From Thinopyrum elongatum (Eukaryota; Streptophyta; Magnoliopsida; Poales; Poaceae), in NCBI GenBank assembly GCA_011799875.1, contig CM022301.1, positions 218,990,296-219,054,295 of the forward strand: a DNA stretch of 64,000 bases. Direction: 5' to 3'. The first letter of the stretch is position 1, and the number at the start of each line of letters is the position of its first letter. The notes beneath the pieces were generated by a model that saw only the letters and a program-made list of their open reading frames with translations, searched no databases and was not told the origin of the DNA. A program made the translations under genes and the position numbers. Positions 23,127 to 35,653 of this stretch are shown one piece after another.

Positions 23127-24678
23127 TGCTAATTGTGAGCTGCGTTGGGATTTCCTCGAAGATGAGAGGATGATGTAATACAGTAGAGATAAGTATTTCC
23201 CTCAGTTAAGAACCAAGGTTATCAATCCAGTAGGAGAACCACGCAACACCTTGTTAGCAGTACCTACACACAAGATGACAAATCCTTGCACCCAACACAA
23301 AAAAGGGGTTATCAATCCCTCGGCGGTTACTTGCAAGATTAAATTGTATGGTGATAGATAGATAGATCGAAAAAATACAAAATAAAATTAATAAATAAAA
23401 AGTGCATAAAGGTATTTTTGGTTTTAATATATGATAAAAAGTAGACCCGGGGGCCATAGTTTTCACTAGAGGCTTCTCTCTTGAAAACAACATATGGTGG
23501 GTAAACAAATTACTGTTGGACAATTGATACAAAAGCAAATAATTATGACGATATCCAAGGCAATGATCATGTATATAGGCATCACGTCTGAGACAAGTAG
23601 ACTAAAACAATTCTACATTTACTACTATTACTCCACACATCGACCGCTATCCAGCATGGATCTAGAGTATTAAATTCATAAGGAATGGAGTAACGCCTTA
23701 AGCAAGATGACATGATGTAGACAAAGTAAACTCACGTATGAATAAACCCCATCCTTTTACCCTTAATGGCAATGATACAATACGTGTCATGTCCCTTTCT
23801 GTCACTGGGATTGAGCACCGCAAGATCGAACCTATTATAAAGCACCTCTCCCATTGCAAGATAATCAATCTACCTAGACAAAACAAATCAATAGATCAGA
23901 GAGAAATACAAAGCTATAAGAATCATGCATAAAAGAGTCCAGATAAAACTCAAATAATATTCATGGATAGATCTGATCATAAACTCACAATTCATTAGAT
24001 CCTAACAAACACACCTCAAAAAGTCATTACATCAAATAGATCTCCAAGAACATCAAGGAGACATTGTATTGAAGATCAAAGACAGAGAAGAAGCCATCTA
24101 GCTACTAGCTAGGGACCCGTAGGTCTGTGGTAAACTACTCACGCATCCTCGGAAGGGCAGCAAGGTTGATGTAGAGCCCCTCCGTGATCGATTCTCCCTC
24201 CGGCAGAGTACTAGAGAAGGTCTCCAGATGGGATCTCGTGGTTCTAGAACTTGCGGCGGAGGAAAAAGTATTTCAGGTGGCTCCCTGATGTCAGGGGAAT
24301 ATTTGAGAATTTATAGAGGTGGAATTAGGGTTGGAGGTGCCACAAGAGGCCCACAAGCCTGGGGGCGCCCCCCTAGGGCGCGCCTCCCGACTTGTCGCTC
24401 CCTTGTGGCTCGTCTGGCCTTGTCCCAAACCTTCTAGGGTCTCTTCTGGTCCAAAAAAAATTAATCCAAAGATTTTTCTTCGTTTGGACTCTGTTTGATA
24501 TTGATCTCCTGAAAAGCCAAAAACAGGCAAAAAACAACAACTGGCATTGGGCATTAAGTTAATAGGTTAGTCCCAAAAAATGATACATAATTGCATATAA
24601 TGGCATATAGAACATTCAAGATTGATACTATAATAGCATGGAACAATCAAAAGTTATATATACGTTGGAGACATATCA
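23127..24678 (-). mobile_element. 5' LTR of element B
   Basis: On the minus strand runs from TGATATGTCTCCAACGTATA (24678) to the CA end at 23127, 1552 bp. Same family layout as the LTRs of A and C. The expected right-hand duplication is ctctt (24679-24683); its partner was lost with the left end. Confidence 0.8.
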
Positions 24679-24910
24679 CTCTTCGACACTCAAGCCGACA
24701 CCTATCCATCTAGAGAGTGCACAACTCTCAAGAGTAATAGGTACAAGAACCCTAGCTCAGAACTACTGTGGTGCTCAACCACTGTCTAAGTCGGTTCTTG
24801 GTTTTCTCTTGGTGGATTTTAAACTCAAATCTCTTGAAGAGGGGACGCTCAGTCAATCTTCCTAGAAATCTTAAGCGGAGCAACCAACGAACAACGTTGG
24901 AGCGGGGTGG

Positions 24911-24920
24911 CTATTTATAG
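24911..24920 (-). promoter_or_regulatory. TATA box of element F LTR
   Basis: The minus strand reads CTATAAATAG followed by CCACCCCGCTCC, as expected for an LTR promoter reading on the minus strand. Confidence 0.5.
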
Positions 24921-25110
24921 TTGTAGCCTTCCCTGATGGGAAATGATCAAATTGGATATGTGGATCAGCCAATGGCCGAATGACACATTTCCAATAGTCG
25001 GAATTTGAGCACAACGGTAACATTTCTTGCAAAGCAAGAAATGCTAACTCTTCAGTCTGAAAGATATCTCCTGCAGCACCGAAGAACAATGTCTTCTGCT
25101 GACAGGTAAT

Positions 25111-26697
25111 TGATTGCTTGTATCTACGTTGGTATTTCCTTGAAGAGGAGAGGATGATGCAGCACATCAACAGTAAGTATTTTCCTCAGTTATGAAACCA
25201 AGGTTATCAATCCAGTAGGAGAACCAAGCAACACTATGTAAACAGTACTTGCACACAAAGAACAAATACTTGCAACCCGACGCATAAGAGGGGTTTTCAA
25301 TACCTCCTCGGTAAAAAGATAGATTAATTTGTATGAGATTGGATAAATAGATCTAGCGAAAACACAAAATAAAATAAGTAAAGAAAAAGTGCAGCAAGGT
25401 ATTTTTGGGTTTTTGGAATAATAGATCTGAAAACAATATGATAAAAGATAGACCCAGGGGCCATAGATTTCACTAGTGGCTTCTCTCGAGAAAATAGCAT
25501 ACGGTGGGTAAACAAATTACTGTTGGGCAATTGATAGAAGAGCAAATAATTATGAAGATATCCAAGGCAATGATCATGTATATAGGCATCCCGTCCAAGA
25601 TTATTAGACCGACTCCTGCCTGCATCTACTACTATTACTCCACACATCAACCGCTATCCAGCATGCATCTAGTGTATTAAGTTCATGGAGAAACGGAGTA
25701 ATGCAATAAGAACGATGACATGATGTGGACAAGATCTATTCATGTAGGAATAGACCCCATCTTTTTATCCTTAATAGCAACGATACATGCGTGCCTCGCT
25801 ACCCCTTCTGTCACTGGGTGAGAACACCGCAAGATCAAACCCATCACAAAGCACCTCTTCCCATTGCAAGAAAAATCAATCTAGTTGGCCAAACCGAACA
25901 AAAGTTTCGGAGAAGAAATATGAGGCTATAACAATTATGCATATAAGAGATCAAAGAAAACTCAAATAATATTCATAGATAGATCTGATCATAAACTCGC
26001 ACTTCATCGGATCCCAATAAACACACCGCAAAAAATCATTACATCAAATAGATCTCCAAGAACATCGAGGAGAACATTGTATTGAGAATCAAAAAGAGAG
26101 AAGAAGCCATCTAGCTACTGTCTACGGACTCGTAGGTCTATGGTGAACTACTCACACATCATCGAAGGAGCATCAATGAGGATGATGAACCCCTCCGTGA
26201 TCATGTTCCCCTCCGGCAGGGTGCCGGAATAGGGCTCTAGATTGGATCTCGTGGTTCTGGAACTTGCGGCGGCTCGAATTGTGTTTCGACGACTCCCCTA
26301 GGGTTTCTGGAATATTTGGGTATTTATAGAGCTGAGAGGTGATGGAAAGGACCTCCATGGGCCCAACCACCCATCATGGCGCGTCAGGGGCCTCTGGCGC
26401 GCCCAGGTGGGTGGTGGGCCCCATGGGCCTTCCCTCGTGCACTTCCTTGGCTCCCAAGTTGTCTTCTGGGCTGAAAATTTTTTCCAAAAAATTTCGCTGC
26501 GGTTGGTCTCCGTTTGATATGGATATTCTGCGAAGTAAAAAACAAGCAAAAAATAGCAACTAGCACTAGGCACTATGTCAATAGGTTAGTCCCAAAAAAT
26601 GATATAAAGTTGCTATAAAATGAATATAAAATATCCAAGAATGATAATATAACAGCATGGAACAATAAAAAATTATAGATACGTTGGAGACGTATCA
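25111..26697 (-). mobile_element. Solo LTR C (same family as A and B)
   Basis: The minus strand opens TGATACGTCTCCAACGTATC at 26697 and ends at 25111 (plus strand tgattgcttgtatctacg). No internal region, gag or primer site adjoins either end. Flanks are gtaat (25106-25110) and gtagt (26698-26702), a 5-bp duplication with one mismatch. It is a remnant of unequal recombination between two LTRs. Confidence 0.75.
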
Positions 26698-27177
26698 GTA
26701 GTCATTCGAAGCATACATAGATTTCTCTCATACTTCCATAGGTTTCGGCTAAGCATCACAGTGGGCCTAAGCATCGGGAACCTATACCCCTCTTAATAGT
26801 ACAGAGGTCCTATGACTCAAGGAGAGAGAGAAGAACAACAAAATAAATGCTACATCTTCACTTCGTCTTCAATGTCTCAACTGCAGTCAATTTCTTCGAA
26901 CAACACCAAACATATAGTGCTTCATGTCAGCATTAATTTTAAGGGGTCAACTCCTTCACTTCAATCTTCTCGCCGACATGTCTTCAAGAAATATGGCTCA
27001 TCCTTCTCGGCTATGCAGAAGTTCTTTGGTGAATATCCTTGAACTTGACAATGGATACAACATTCTCTTCGGGTGTTCGTGGAGTATTTCTCTCTGTGTG
27101 CACTAGCAAACAAATCAGTCCATGCCTATTTTTGTCAACAATCTCCAAAACACAAAGGGGCATGTTTTGCACCAACA

Positions 27178-27192
27178 ATCTCCCCCTTTTTG
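27178..27192 (-). other. Polypurine tract of element F
   Basis: The minus strand reads AAAAAGGGGGAGAT immediately before the LTR start TGTTGG. Confidence 0.6.
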
Positions 27193-28069
27193 GACAATTG
27201 TTGACAAAATAGAACACATCAAAAGGTAGATGAAAGGGTAAAGAAATGCGAAGGAATAGATAGCAAGAAATAACCACGAAGATGAGACACACTCTCCCTG
27301 AAGGTATACATCTTACAGAAGATATGATAAGGATCATGCATAAGTAAGTCAGTAGAGGGGAGGCGATGTGAATCTTTGCTATAGTAGCATCGATGAATGA
27401 TGTTATTCGAAGCGTCTGCCAATGCACTCGAAGGTGTCTGAGATGTTTCCTGCGACACACAATCTTTGAGGAAGAATTGTTAAAGAGTGTGAATACTTTG
27501 AAATGATTTGTCACAGAAATAAGCCATCAAGATTTTCTCAGAAGAGAGTTTGGATCCACACGAGACATAGTGGTTCCTGCAGATATGATATTCAAAAGAT
27601 ATCAGGGCAAGGAATGCAGAAGGATTCAGCTCGATGTAGATAAGCTTCAGAAGTGGTCTTTCCTGCATCAAAGATGGTAAGATAGAATTTGTGAGAAAAA
27701 AATAGTTTATGACTAAGAAAGAATTAAATCTTTTTTGAGAAATGAAGATATTGATTCTGAAGCAAATTATCTTCTCCTGCATGTTAGATGAGTTCATAGA
27801 TAAGCATTGCAAGAGGGTGTCTTATAACCCTGCAAACAAAGATACGAAAGAAAATAGCATTGCAGGGGTTAGTAACGGTACATGACGATGAGGTTTGCCA
27901 ACACCACAGGCGGTGCTTTAAAGTTTTACGACCACATGAAGCAAAAGGTTCAACTGCAGAAACCAAACTATTCGATAGAAAAGCAAATGGCGAATGGAAA
28001 ACCCTGCAAATAACCCGCACATCTAACTTCTTGATGTTCTTCTCCCCCGTTTTGTCAACAAGTGTTAAA

Positions 28070-31000
28070 AAGGAAAGATGAAGAATGCGATAAACTACTC
28101 CTCCGAAGAACCCTTTGAGCTTGAACTGTTCAACAAACCAGAACAAGAGGAAGCGACGGTGGATGGCGAGGTTGGTGCAGCACATTCATCTTTGGCTTCA
28201 GGAGCAACTTCGAGATCTTCTTAGCGAGGAGCATCTGGTTTGTAGATCAGGGTGCATGCAATGTCTTCAATTTCATCATTAGGCTCAATGAATAGCATAT
28301 CAGTGGAATCAGATCTCTGAGGCAGAACTGGAGTTTGTCTACGAATGCGAGGAACTTCAACTAGCTCCAGATAATCATAGTTATTCTCTATGCCCTTGGC
28401 AGAGAGCTGCTTATGAGTGTAATGCTTCCGAAGAAGAGTCCAGGAGCGATTTTTCTGTTCCTTCTCATGTAGCAGTCTGGCGAGCATAGTTGTGAAGCAA
28501 ATTGATCTCATCCATCATTTCCACTTTTACTCTGCGGTCAAGTTTGATATGGCTCTCAAGAAGCTGCTGAGTGCAAAGACAACAATAATACAATGAGGGA
28601 TTTCCACAGTGGCCTTCTTAACTTTCGGAACACGAGCTGAGGAGGGTGTAGTTACATCAATGGGCGTCTTTCCTTTGTCAATATCCTTTATGATCCTCAG
28701 TGTGTCACAGATTGCAGGAGTGAAAACCTTTGGCACATGAGGACATACAAATTTCTTCTCGGTGAGCTGCTCAATGGCATACATGATCCACGGAGCGTAG
28801 GGCTTCAAAGCTTGAGCACCATTGGCTGCATAATCCATGTTTCGAATGAATAGATCGGGAATATCAAATCAAATACCATGAGATATTGCATTCAAAGCAT
28901 TAGCCATGATGCCGCCAATGGAATCTGGTCGGTTGGTAGGAGTGAGAGAGTTGCACAGTATGTAGAACAACACTTTGTTCTCATATGCCAGATTCTTTGC
29001 ACTCACCTCGGTATATGCATATCCAACTAGCTTGGAGTCCATCAGCAGATGAATTTGGGCTTTAGCGACTTCCCAAAAATGCAGTCTATGCTCACGATCC
29101 TCATCAAATTCACACCTTGGAATGTTCAGGAGTGCCAGAAACTGATCAACAGAGCACATGAGTTTATCTTCTTTGGTCATCCATTCGAGAACCCAGGTGC
29201 TACTATCTACAATATCTCCTGAGATGTATAGGTGGCATAGAACTGAAGAATTACTTCATGATTCCATCCATGATTAAAGTGCAGAAATCCCTTCAGAAAG
29301 ACTTGCTCAATTTGCTCGATGTTTCAATGAAAGCATGGTAAGTTTCGAGTTCTGTGAAATCCAAAATCTTGTGCTTGAAAATCCGTTTCTTGCATAATAG
29401 AATGCAAGCATAATAGATTGCTTGCTCCTTAGTCCAGAATCTTGGCAAGATGATGTACGCTCCCGGCTGGTCCCAAAGAATGCAAGCTTCGAGTTGTGAA
29501 ATTGTTCATTGAATGATGTACCATTCGGACCCTCCTTGATTGGAAACAGAGGAAAAGTTTCCAATGGGTTTCTCAATTCTTCATCAGCCATGCGCTGTGC
29601 TTAATCATCAGCATCAGGCAGATCTTCATCGATAGGTTTGAGAGGAGCACAGAGCTTCCTCGGCTTTGCTTGAACTAATGGCTTCAATGAACTAGAGGAG
29701 CCATCATTTTTGCTCGCTGGAACTCCTTCAATAGTATTCTGAGTTCCAGACACTGAGGCCTTTTCTTCTTTCTATTTGGAAGGAGGCACAACGACCTTTT
29801 CCTCGGAGCTAGTGGGGCAGTTACTTCTTGAGCCATCAGCTCATCTGGTTTCTTTTCTTCCTCTTCCATCGGTTGGACAATGGAACGAGGAGCAGGATCA
29901 ACATCCATCTGGGTGGGGGACAACAGATGATGTGACCGGGGGTGTTTTCTCTCGGGAGGCACTCACCTCCCTCTTAATCTTATCAGTCTCCTCCTTCTTG
30001 GAACCAGAGGGCTTAGCTAGCAAAGTTTTTGCAGGCGATGGGTCTGCCTTCTCAACTTCCATCTCTTCGTCAGTTTGGTTGTCTTGAGCTTGCTATTTGG
30101 GTGGTGCATTTTCTTCATCTGTTTTCTCCAGAAAGACGTCCACAACGTCATGTTGCTCTTCTTGGACTACCAGCACAGGAATGATAACTTCCTCAGTGCA
30201 AACTTGATGCATTTGTTCATCTTCATGAGATGGAGATGCTGGAACCTGCTGCAAGGGTGCACTAGTGTTGAGTGGAATGGCATCAACAGCAACATTCTGA
30301 ATGCGACGATCTTTGTTTTCCTTAGGTTTATTGATTCTTCCTCGTGCCTTGTGATGTTTCTCTTCTTGGATTCTTCTTCGAGCAAGATCAGCCTTGTGGT
30401 CAATCTCCTTGTTTCTCCTGTCACACAGCTAAGACACGTCCATATGCATCCTTGAATGCCAGTCAACCTTCTCATTGTGAATGATACTCAACGTCTTTGT
30501 CATCTCGACAATCTCCTTGTTGAGACATTTCTGCTCATACTCAAACTTGGCATCCTTCTTCATCTTCTCAAGCACTTGCTTGTCAGCGAGTGCCTTCTTG
30601 AGCTTCTTCAAAATCTTTCTCAGCACTACAAAGTGCTTTGTTATAATCTCGGTAATGTCATCAGGCAAGCCCAAACTTCTTAAATCATCAGATTTGGCAT
30701 CATATGCCACACTGTCAATGATATCACTGAAGAGCTTGAAGTCATACTTGGGTTCCTCTATGGAAGTAGGAACATCAGACTTGGCTTTCTTAGCAGTAGC
30801 ATCAGTTTTCTCCTCAGATAGCAGCTTTCTCTTCACTGCAATCTTGGTCAAAGTCCTCGGTACAGGAGAACCCGAAGGCTTATCAGAAACAGGAGGTGGA
30901 GCATGTCTGGGTGAGCATCTCGGCGAAGAAAGACCTTCACAGGAGAGGGACTCTGAGCTGGCTTGTCAAGAATAGTTGATCGGTCATACATAGGAATTTC

Positions 31001-31370
31001 ATCAGCAATGTCTTCGCTGGATGACTCATCAGACGAGTCAGAAACAACCTTCTTTGATCTCTTGGTGACAGTTTTCTTTCATGGTGCGGGGCATGAGATG
31101 GAATTCTTTGACTTGCTTGCTTTGGAAGCAGAGGCAAGTTCTTTCTTCTTCTGCACATCTTACTTGGTGCGAGCCACATTCACAGTTGGCCTCTTTTGCT
31201 TCGCGCTTGGCCTTGGGCTTTGCTCGCTTCTAAACTTCCTCGGGAAAATCCACGATGGTTTTGAGTGAGTCAAGATGAGCATTTGGAGGTTGCGGTGTCC
31301 TAACTCTCTCATCTCCTGCATTAATGTAGTCTTATGCTATGCATTCATTCCACGACGGAGTGAAGGCAAA
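28070..31370 (-). pseudogene. Element F long ORF, unknown domain, heavily decayed
   Basis: One ancestral reading frame broken by many stops and frameshifts. In order: a charged N-terminal part (DSSDESSSED, AKKAKSDVPTS), a Lys/Leu-rich coiled coil (LRKILKKLKKALADKQVLEK, 30851-30429), an acidic linker, then a conserved globular part. Landmarks of the globular part are LETFPLFPIKEGPNG (29560), AYIILPRFWTKEQAIYYACI (29460), FLHFNHGWNHEVILQFYATY (29250), KEDKLMCSVDQFLALLNIPR (29180) and YAPWIMYAIEQLTEKKFVCP (28800). I recognise this type from Triticeae retrotransposons whose gag-like ORF has no named domain. No protease or reverse transcriptase is present, so F was probably non-autonomous. 27193-28069 has no coding sense. 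Confidence 0.55.
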
Positions 31371-31713
31371 TAGGATATGATACTTCTTGCGAACATTTTC
31401 ATATCTGTACCGTTTTCCGGCCCAGTGACGGTGAATCCTTTGCAGCCTGTTATTGCAATCGGTAGTTGATTCATGACCAGGAGGGGTCTTCACTGGTATA
31501 GCGAGCTGCTATACAAACGACTTTTAACCCCTTTCCGTGATGACATTTTAAACCGTCACCTTGCCTGTGTGTGCGGTAGGGAGGTCCTTCTCACATGACC
31601 CAGAAACCGTCGGGGATAGGCCCTCCGGTCACACACGCTGGGCAAAATGAGCTCGTGTGCGATCGGGCTAGCCATCACATACAATTATACAGGCCCAATC
31701 GTTTCCGTTCGTA

Positions 31714-31988
31714 TGTACATCACACATAGTGAATCCTGGAGAAACATTTCCGTTATGTACATCCCACACAGTGAATCCCAGACAAACGTTTCCATTTGTA
31801 TGTACATCCCACACAGTGAATCCCAGACAAACGTTTCCGTTCCTATGTACATCCCACACAGTGAATCCCGGACAAACGTTTATGTTTGTGTGTACATCCC
31901 ACACAGTGAATCCCAGACAAACGTTTCCGTTCGTATGTACATCCCACATAGTGAATCCCAGACAAACATTTTTGTTTGTCTGCACATC
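31714..31988. repeat. 45-bp tandem subterminal array of copy R
   Basis: Units begin 'tgtacatcccacacagtgaa' at 31756, 31801, 31846, 31891, 31936 and 31981, a strict 45-bp period. An earlier unit at 31714 is 3 bp short. The array continues in phase at 48052-48100 on the far side of element D. In-frame peptides here (for example ESQTNVSVRMYIPHS) are a by-product of a period divisible by three. Confidence 0.92.
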
Positions 31989-33391
31989 TAAAATTGTCGT
32001 TAATAGATAGTTTTGTGATAAGATAATTTGTAACGGGTAACAAGTAACAAGTGTAACTAAGGTGTAGCAAGATGGCCCGATCCTTTTTGTAGCAAAGGAC
32101 AAGCCTGGACAAACTCTTATATAAAGCAAAGCGCTCCTGAGGACACATGGGAATTGTTGTCAAGTTAGTTTTCATCATGCTCATATGATTCGCGTTCGTT
32201 ACTTTGATAATTTGATATGTGGGTGGACCGGTGCTTGGGTGCTGTCCTTACTTGGACAAGCCTCCCACTTATGATTAACCCCTCTCGCAAGCATCCGCAA
32301 CTATGAAAGAAGATTTAAGATAAATCTAACCATAGCATGAAACATGTGGATCCAAATCAGCCCCTTACGAAGCAATGCATAAACTAGGGTTTAAGCTTCT
32401 GTCACTCTAGCAACCCATCATCTACTTATTACATCCCAATGCCTTCCCCTAGGCCCAAATCATGGTGAAGTGTCATGTAGTCGATGTTCACATAACACCA
32501 CTAGAGGAAAGACAACATACATCTCATCAAAATATCAAACGAATACCAAATTCACATGATTACTTATAACAAGACTTCTCCCATGTCCTCAGGAACAAAC
32601 GTAACTACTCACAAAGCATATTCATGTTCATAATCAAAGGGGTAATAAATATCATTAAGGATCTAAACATATGATCTTCCACCGAATAAACCAACTAGCA
32701 TCAACTACAAGGAGTAATCAACACTACTAGCAACCCACAGGTACCAATCTGAGGTTTTGAGACAAAGATTGGATACAAGAGATGAACTAGGGTTTGAGAG
32801 GAGATGGTGATGGTGAATATGTTGATGGAGATTGACCCCCTCTCGATGAGAGGATCGTTGGTGATGACGATGGCTTCGATTTCCCCCTCCCGGAGGGAAG
32901 TTTCCCCGGCAGAACAGCTCCGCCGGAGCCCTAGATTGCTTCTGCCCAGGTTCTGCCTTGAGACGGCGGCGCTTCATCCCGAAAGCTTCCTTATGATTTT
33001 TTCCAGGTCAAAACCCTCCATATAGTAGAAGATGGGCACCGGAGGCCTGCCAGGGGGCCCACAAGCTCTAGGGGCACGCCTAGGGGGGTGGGGCACGCCC
33101 CCAGGCTTGTGGCCACCTGGTGGGTCCCCTCTGGTATTTTCTTCGCCCAATATTTTTTATATATTCCAAAATAATTCTCCGTTAATTTTCAGGGCTTTTG
33201 GAGTTGTGCAGAATAGGTCTCTCAGATTTGCTCCTTTCCGGTCCAGAATTCCAGCTGCTGGCATTCTCCCTCTTTGTGTAAACCTTGTAGAATAAGAGAG
33301 AAAAGGCATAAGTATTGTACCATAATGTGTAATAACAGCCCATAATGCAATAAATATCAATATAAAAGCATGATGCAAAATGGACATATCA
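31989..33391 (-). mobile_element. 3' LTR of element D
   Basis: 1403 bp, collinear with 46648-48051. Its outer end reads taaaattg where the other LTR reads tgaaatta, so the canonical terminal CA (minus strand) has become TA. Confidence 0.92.
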
Positions 33392-33405
33392 ACTCCCCCA
33401 AGCTT
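33392..33405 (-). other. Polypurine tract of element D
   Basis: The minus strand reads AAGCTTGGGGGAGT directly before the LTR start TGATATGTCC. Confidence 0.75.
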
Positions 33406-33870
33406 AGACCTCGCTTGCCCTCAAGCGGAAGCCGAAATTGATAATCATGTCCACATGTTTAGAGATAGAGTGTCGATAAAATAAAATACGAACATGAAGG
33501 CATCATGATCATCTTCAGAACAACAACATATATTGTCATATAATTTCTTATGCTAAAGTAACAATTTGTTCACATGGTAAAGTATGAAACAAGAACTTTA
33601 TTGAAAACCAACAAACTATGATCTTGGTCATTGAAACAATTGCAATTTATCATAACATCGGAAAGAGTCAATGTAAGAGCTTTCGTTTAGCAAGTTTTAC
33701 ATACTCAACTATCATTTAGTCTTTCATAATTGCTAACAGTCACGCGATACTTATGAGATCAAAGTTTCAGTCAGACACAGAGAAAGATAGGGGCTTATAA
33801 CATCGCCTCCCAACCTTTTACCTCAAGGGTAACGTCAACAATAATAGTTTATGAATACCTACATTCGAGT

Positions 33871-33872
<2 letters not shown>

Positions 33873-33920
<48 letters not shown>
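33873..33920. repeat. (AT)24 microsatellite
   Basis: Forty-eight uninterrupted bases of alternating AT within the 3' internal region of element D. Confidence 0.95.
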
Positions 33921-33922
<2 letters not shown>

Positions 33923-35093
33923 GGATCTCCCTCCAACATATAGTGCTTGCCAAAAAGAAAAAGTATAAAAAGAAGAGGTGATGATCACCATGACTCTTGT
34001 ATAAAGGTAGGAGATAAATAAAAGATAGGCCCTTCGCAGAGGGAAGCAGAGGTTGTCATGCACTTTTATGGTTGGATGCACACAATCTTAATGCGAAAGA
34101 ACATCACTTTATATTGCCACTTGTGATAAAGAACTTTATTATGTAGTCCATTGCTTTTATTTCTTCCATATCACAAGTTCGTATAAAGCTTATTTTCCTC
34201 ACACTAAAAGATCATACATATTTAGAGAGCAATTTTTATTGCTTGCACCGATGACAACTTACTTGAAGGATCTTACTCAATCCATAGGTAGGTATGGCGG
34301 ATTCTCATGGCAAAACTGGGTTTAGGGATTTTGGAGGCACAAGTAGTATTTCTACTTGGTGCAAAATATTTGGCTAGCATAGGATGAGAAGCAAGCTCAA
34401 CATGTTGGAGGATACATGACAATATAACTTCTATTTGGATATAAAGAAACATAAACCATTATGTTGTCTTCCTTGTCCAACATCAACCTTTCAGCATATA
34501 ATATTTTAATGAGTGCTCACAATCACAAAAGATGTCCAAGATAGTGTATTTATATGTGAGACCTCTCTTTCTTTATTACTTCCTATTAATTGTAACAATG
34601 ACCAAAACTATGTTTCTCAGCTCCCAACAAATTTTATGCGACATACTCCTTATATGTGAACTCATCACTTCCCATAAGATCATTATATAATCTTCTTATT
34701 TCTTTCTTTCTTTATTTCTTTTACTCAAGATCATAGCCAGAAAGCACAGCCCTCAACTCAAAACTAATCTTTATTATATAACTCTCGGACTCGATTACAA
34801 AGAGGGAACACAAAGCAAAACTCAAAGCTAGATCATACTAAAACTTTATTCTACTAAACCGAGATATAACCAAAAGGATCGAACTAAGAAAAATAATAAA
34901 GGTAAAGATGTGATGGTGATATGATACCTGGGCACCTCCCCCAAGCTTGGCAGTTGCCAAGGGGAGTGCCCATACCCATGTACTTAGGTCTCTTTCTTCG
35001 GAGGTAGTGATGATGGAGTTTCTATCAACTTGATTAAACTACCCTTCAGGTCCTGCAATTCTCGGAGTACAGTTGAAGCATAATTGCATTCTT

Positions 35094-35513
35094 CTAAATC
35101 TCCTCTAGAAGATGCTTGTTTTCAGTCCACCATGAGCTTTTCCCTGCAGCACTTTCACTTGGACGGGATATACCCCAATTGGAGGGTATGGATGTACGAG
35201 GAGTATTCTCCACCCCATAATTATGAACCAAATTATGAAAGTTGTTCCGATGTAACCTATGTAAGGGCCTCCTAGGGGGAAGTCCTTCTTGTAACTGTTG
35301 GCCTTCATGGTTGCTTGCAGTCCCTATTGCTTGATGAGGATTGGGAATAGTGGAGATGCCAGCCAGAGTGCCTCTCTCCGAAGCCGGAGGGTGGACCTCA
35401 AGCGAATCCCCTTCATCTTCTTCCATCGTGACTTCCTCGGCCTCTGCCCTCCTGAGTTCCATCTGCATCAACCAAGCATCGTCGTCCACATTGTTGGAGG
35501 AGGAGGAAGACAT
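35094..35513 (-). CDS. Element D small downstream ORF, unknown function
   Basis: 139 codons starting MSSSSSNNVDDDAWLMQMEL at 35513. Acidic N-terminus (AEEVTMEEDEGDS), Pro-rich middle, and a HRLHRNNFHNLVHNYGVEN segment. I recognise it as the small ORF regularly found between pol and the 3' LTR of this gypsy group; no function is known to me. It is intact over its whole length. The LINE inserted a few bases upstream of its ATG and separates it from pol. Confidence 0.5.
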   Translation of the reverse strand: MSSSSSNNVDDDAWLMQMELRRAEAEEVTMEEDEGDSLEVHPPASERGTLAGISTIPNPHQAIGTASNHEGQQLQEGLPPRRPLHRLHRNNFHNLVHNYGVENTPRTSIPSNWGISRPSESAAGKSSWWTENKHLLEEI

Positions 35514-35653
35514 GATGCCTAGCCTTGAAAACTCAGTCTTCCCTCATTACCCCTCACGCTCCGCCTTCCGCCTCGGTTTCTCCCACACCGCAACACGGCC
35601 CAGTCGCGTCACTTCAACAGCCACCATCACTGCCATCCGCCGTCCCCCCGATC

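Larger units (their letters stand above)
12732..24678 (-). mobile_element. Element B, Athila-like gypsy retrotransposon, 3' end deleted, split by CACTA
   Basis: Minus-strand element: 5' LTR 23127-24678, tRNA-Asp primer site, gag, protease, and a long non-coding 3' internal region (19102-20934) that continues across the CACTA insertion into 12732-12853. Removing the CACTA and one TTA copy rejoins 'ggaatttattattgtta' to 'tatattttttacatttcgggactggg', a known 3' internal text of this family. Reverse transcriptase, RNase H and integrase are absent, and there is no 3' LTR. The left end is an abrupt junction with a Stowaway MITE, so a deletion removed the 3' end. Confidence 0.75.
24679..27177 (-). 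mobile_element. 3' LTR of element F, split by solo LTR C and cut by element B
   Basis: The minus strand reads from TGTTGGTGCAAAACATGCCC at 27177, directly after a polypurine tract, down to 26698. It continues after C at 25110 to 24679, where B inserted. It contains a TATA box (24911-24920) and then the leader 'agccaccccgctcc'. Only one LTR of F is in the window. Confidence 0.6.

Noticed and set aside
31714..31988. CRISPR-like array (regular repeats of constant length)
   Set aside because: Units are contiguous 45-mers without unique spacers, in a plant transposon end.
31668..32129. Repetitive peptide ORFs such as ESQTNVSVRMYIPHS on both strands
   Set aside because: They follow from a 45-bp DNA repeat (divisible by three) in a transposon subterminal array. 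There is no start context or domain, and both strands are open.
33818..34081. ORF with a YIYIYIY run
   Set aside because: Translation of the (AT)24 microsatellite.
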